Source of the DNA: Hyphomicrobiales bacterium
GTDB taxonomy: Bacteria > Pseudomonadota > Alphaproteobacteria > Rhizobiales > Rhizobiaceae
Direction: 5' to 3'
NCBI GenBank assembly: GCA_900466875.1
Contig: UBNQ01000011.1
Span: 21,399-85,398 of the forward strand
DNA: 64,000 nucleotides
The translations under genes were made by a program, and so were the position numbers. Shown one piece after another: positions 62,806 to 64,000 of this stretch; the stretch's first letter is position 1, and each line of letters starts with the position of its first letter. The notes under the pieces were generated by a model that searched no databases, was not told the origin of the DNA, and worked only from the letters and a program-made list of their open reading frames with translations.

Positions 62806-63867
62806 ATGGCAACAGTCAATATTCAAAACATCCAGAAGCGCTATGGAGCGGTCGAGATCATTCGCGACCTGAGCGTCGATATCGCTGACGGCGAGTTCGT
62901 CGTGCTGGTCGGCCCGTCCGGCTGCGGCAAGTCCACGCTTTTGCGCATGGTGGCGGGACTTGAAGACGTTACCGGTGGCGCGATCCGCATCGGGCCGCGG
63001 GAGGTTTCGCATCTTCCGGCGCGCGATCGCGATATCGCCATGGTGTTTCAGAACTACGCGCTTTATCCGCATATGACGGTGGCGGAAAACATGGCCTTCG
63101 CGCTGAAGCTGAAGAAGGCCGATGTCAACGAGACGCGCAAAAAGGTCGAGAATGCCGCCGGCATTCTCGGGCTCGACAAGCTGCTCGACCGGTATCCGCG
63201 CCAGCTTTCCGGCGGCCAGCGCCAGCGTGTCGCCATGGGTCGCGCCCTGGTGCGCGATCCGCAGGTGTTTCTGTTCGACGAACCGCTCTCCAACCTCGAT
63301 GCGAAACTGCGCGTGCAGATGCGCGCCGAGATCAAGGCGCTTCACCAGCGGATAGGCACGACAATCATCTATGTCACGCACGACCAGATCGAAGCCATGA
63401 CCATGGCCGACAAGATCGTCGTGCTGCAGGAAGGCAATATCGAGCAGGTCGGTGCGCCGCTCGATCTCTACGATCGTCCCGCAAACCTCTTCGTTGCCGG
63501 ATTCATCGGTTCGCCTGCCATGAACTTCATCGACGGCAGAATAGAGGAAGGCGTGTTCCGCAGCGAAAAAGGCCTCGTCCTGCCGCTGCCGGCCGGCGCC
63601 GATCCGGGAAAGCTCGGCGGCAAGTCGCTGGTCTACGGCATTCGCCCGGAACATATCCGCGCGGACAATGCCGGCGGTGTCCAGGGGCGTGTCGAGATCG
63701 TCGAGGGGACGGGTTCGGAAATTTTTGCCCGCGTGGCCAGCCATGGCGAGCAGATCTCCTGCCTCTTCCGTGAGCGCCTGAGCATCCATTTCGGCGACGA
63801 GATCGGGTTGGCTGTCGATCCGACCAAAGCGCATCTGTTCGACAAGGCGAGCGGCCAGCGGCTTTGA
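62806..63867 (+). CDS. Sugar ABC importer, ATP-binding subunit
   Basis: The 353-residue MalK/UgpC-type ATPase has Walker [10 protein letters not shown], signature [15 protein letters not shown], Walker [17 protein letters not shown] and the H-loop [19 protein letters not shown], followed by the regulatory domain. GGGAGGA precedes ATG 62806; the frame opens at 62710 inside permease 2. Its Walker A has the standard GCGKST, distinguishing it from the GCAKST pair in the pectin operons. A terminator follows. Confidence 0.93.
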   Translation: MATVNIQNIQKRYGAVEIIRDLSVDIADGEFVVLVGPSGCGKSTLLRMVAGLEDVTGGAIRIGPREVSHLPARDRDIAMVFQNYALYPHMTVAENMAFALKLKKADVNETRKKVENAAGILGLDKLLDRYPRQLSGGQRQRVAMGRALVRDPQVFLFDEPLSNLDAKLRVQMRAEIKALHQRIGTTIIYVTHDQIEAMTMADKIVVLQEGNIEQVGAPLDLYDRPANLFVAGFIGSPAMNFIDGRIEEGVFRSEKGLVLPLPAGADPGKLGGKSLVYGIRPEHIRADNAGGVQGRVEIVEGTGSEIFARVASHGEQISCLFRERLSIHFGDEIGLAVDPTKAHLFDKASGQRL

Positions 63868-63877
63868 GCAAACGGCC

Positions 63878-63906
63878 GGGGCGGCATAGTCGTTGCCCCA
63901 GCTTTT
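63878..63906 (+). terminator. Rho-independent terminator of the last importer operon
   Basis: GGGGCGGC (63878-63885) pairs with GTTGCCCC (63892-63899), with two G-T pairs, around ATAGTC. It is followed by AGCTTTTTC. Confidence 0.8.
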
Positions 63907-64000
63907 TCAGAATCCCGTTTCAAAGACAGGGATAGCAAAGTGCCGTGCGCGCTTTGGTCCTGCTATTGCGGATAAACCGACATGACTTGTTTCATCGGAA

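Noticed and set aside
1..64000. tRNA, rRNA, CRISPR or prophage content
   Set aside because: I looked for cloverleaf-like segments, regularly spaced repeats, integrase or capsid genes and found none; the repeats present are isolated intergenic elements.

Overview
This window is a plasmid- or chromid-like stretch of an alphaproteobacterial genome, most probably from the Rhizobiaceae (Agrobacterium, Rhizobium, Neorhizobium and relatives). The evidence is the high GC content, two adjacent Ku genes beside a PE-Lig-Pol LigD, an IolC fused to a DUF2090 aldolase domain, two characteristic rhizobial palindromic intergenic repeats, and a very high density of ABC importers. I see no rRNA, tRNA, CRISPR array, transposase or phage gene. 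Taxonomy below family level is not determined.

Region 1 (1-9.7 kb) is mainly genome maintenance and stress. It holds a 5'-truncated NADP-dependent oxidoreductase, a small ORF followed by ligD, two convergent ku genes (bacterial non-homologous end joining), a PRC-barrel protein, a catalase-like heme protein, a small secreted Gly/Ser/Asn-rich protein, and the TIGR02587/TIGR02588 membrane protein pair.

Region 2 (9.9-16.6 kb) is a myo-inositol catabolic operon, iolG-iolC-iolD-iolE-iolB, with tandem operator-like inverted repeats upstream and no regulator gene attached.

Region 3 (16.7-24.6 kb) is a pectin-oligosaccharide locus: an IclR regulator divergent from a GH105 hydrolase, a GH4 enzyme with the CHEV motif of alpha-galacturonidases, and a complete ABC importer. 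Region 7 (43.3-51.4 kb) is a second pectin locus on the other strand, with a closely related but re-ordered importer, an exo-polygalacturonase-like GH28, another GH105 and a divergent AraC regulator.

Region 4 (24.7-31.9 kb) is the most unusual part. It is an operon of a binding protein, two permeases and an ATPase, followed by a single ORF that fuses a glycerophosphodiester phosphodiesterase to a full LacI-type repressor, and then an inositol-monophosphatase-family gene. A perfect 22-bp palindrome with a central CG lies upstream. I infer import and hydrolysis of a glycerophosphodiester (possibly glycerophosphoinositol, which would feed the iol operon), controlled by an enzyme-repressor fusion.

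Region 5/6 (32.3-43.3 kb) looks like a D-amino-acid peptide scavenging island: a DmpA-type P1 peptidase, a D-amino-acid aminotransferase, a LysR regulator, a serine D-aminopeptidase-like protein, a Dpp/Opp-type peptide importer and an M19 dipeptidase.

Region 8 (51.4-52.9 kb) is an HxlR regulator divergent from a quinone-oxidoreductase-like gene. Region 9 (53.0-57.9 kb) is a xylose-type importer, xylF-xylH-xylG, interrupted by a mosaic palindromic repeat and divergent from a ROK repressor with a strong candidate operator. Region 10 (58.0-64.0 kb) is a DapA-family lyase, a GntR regulator and another four-gene sugar importer closed by a terminator.
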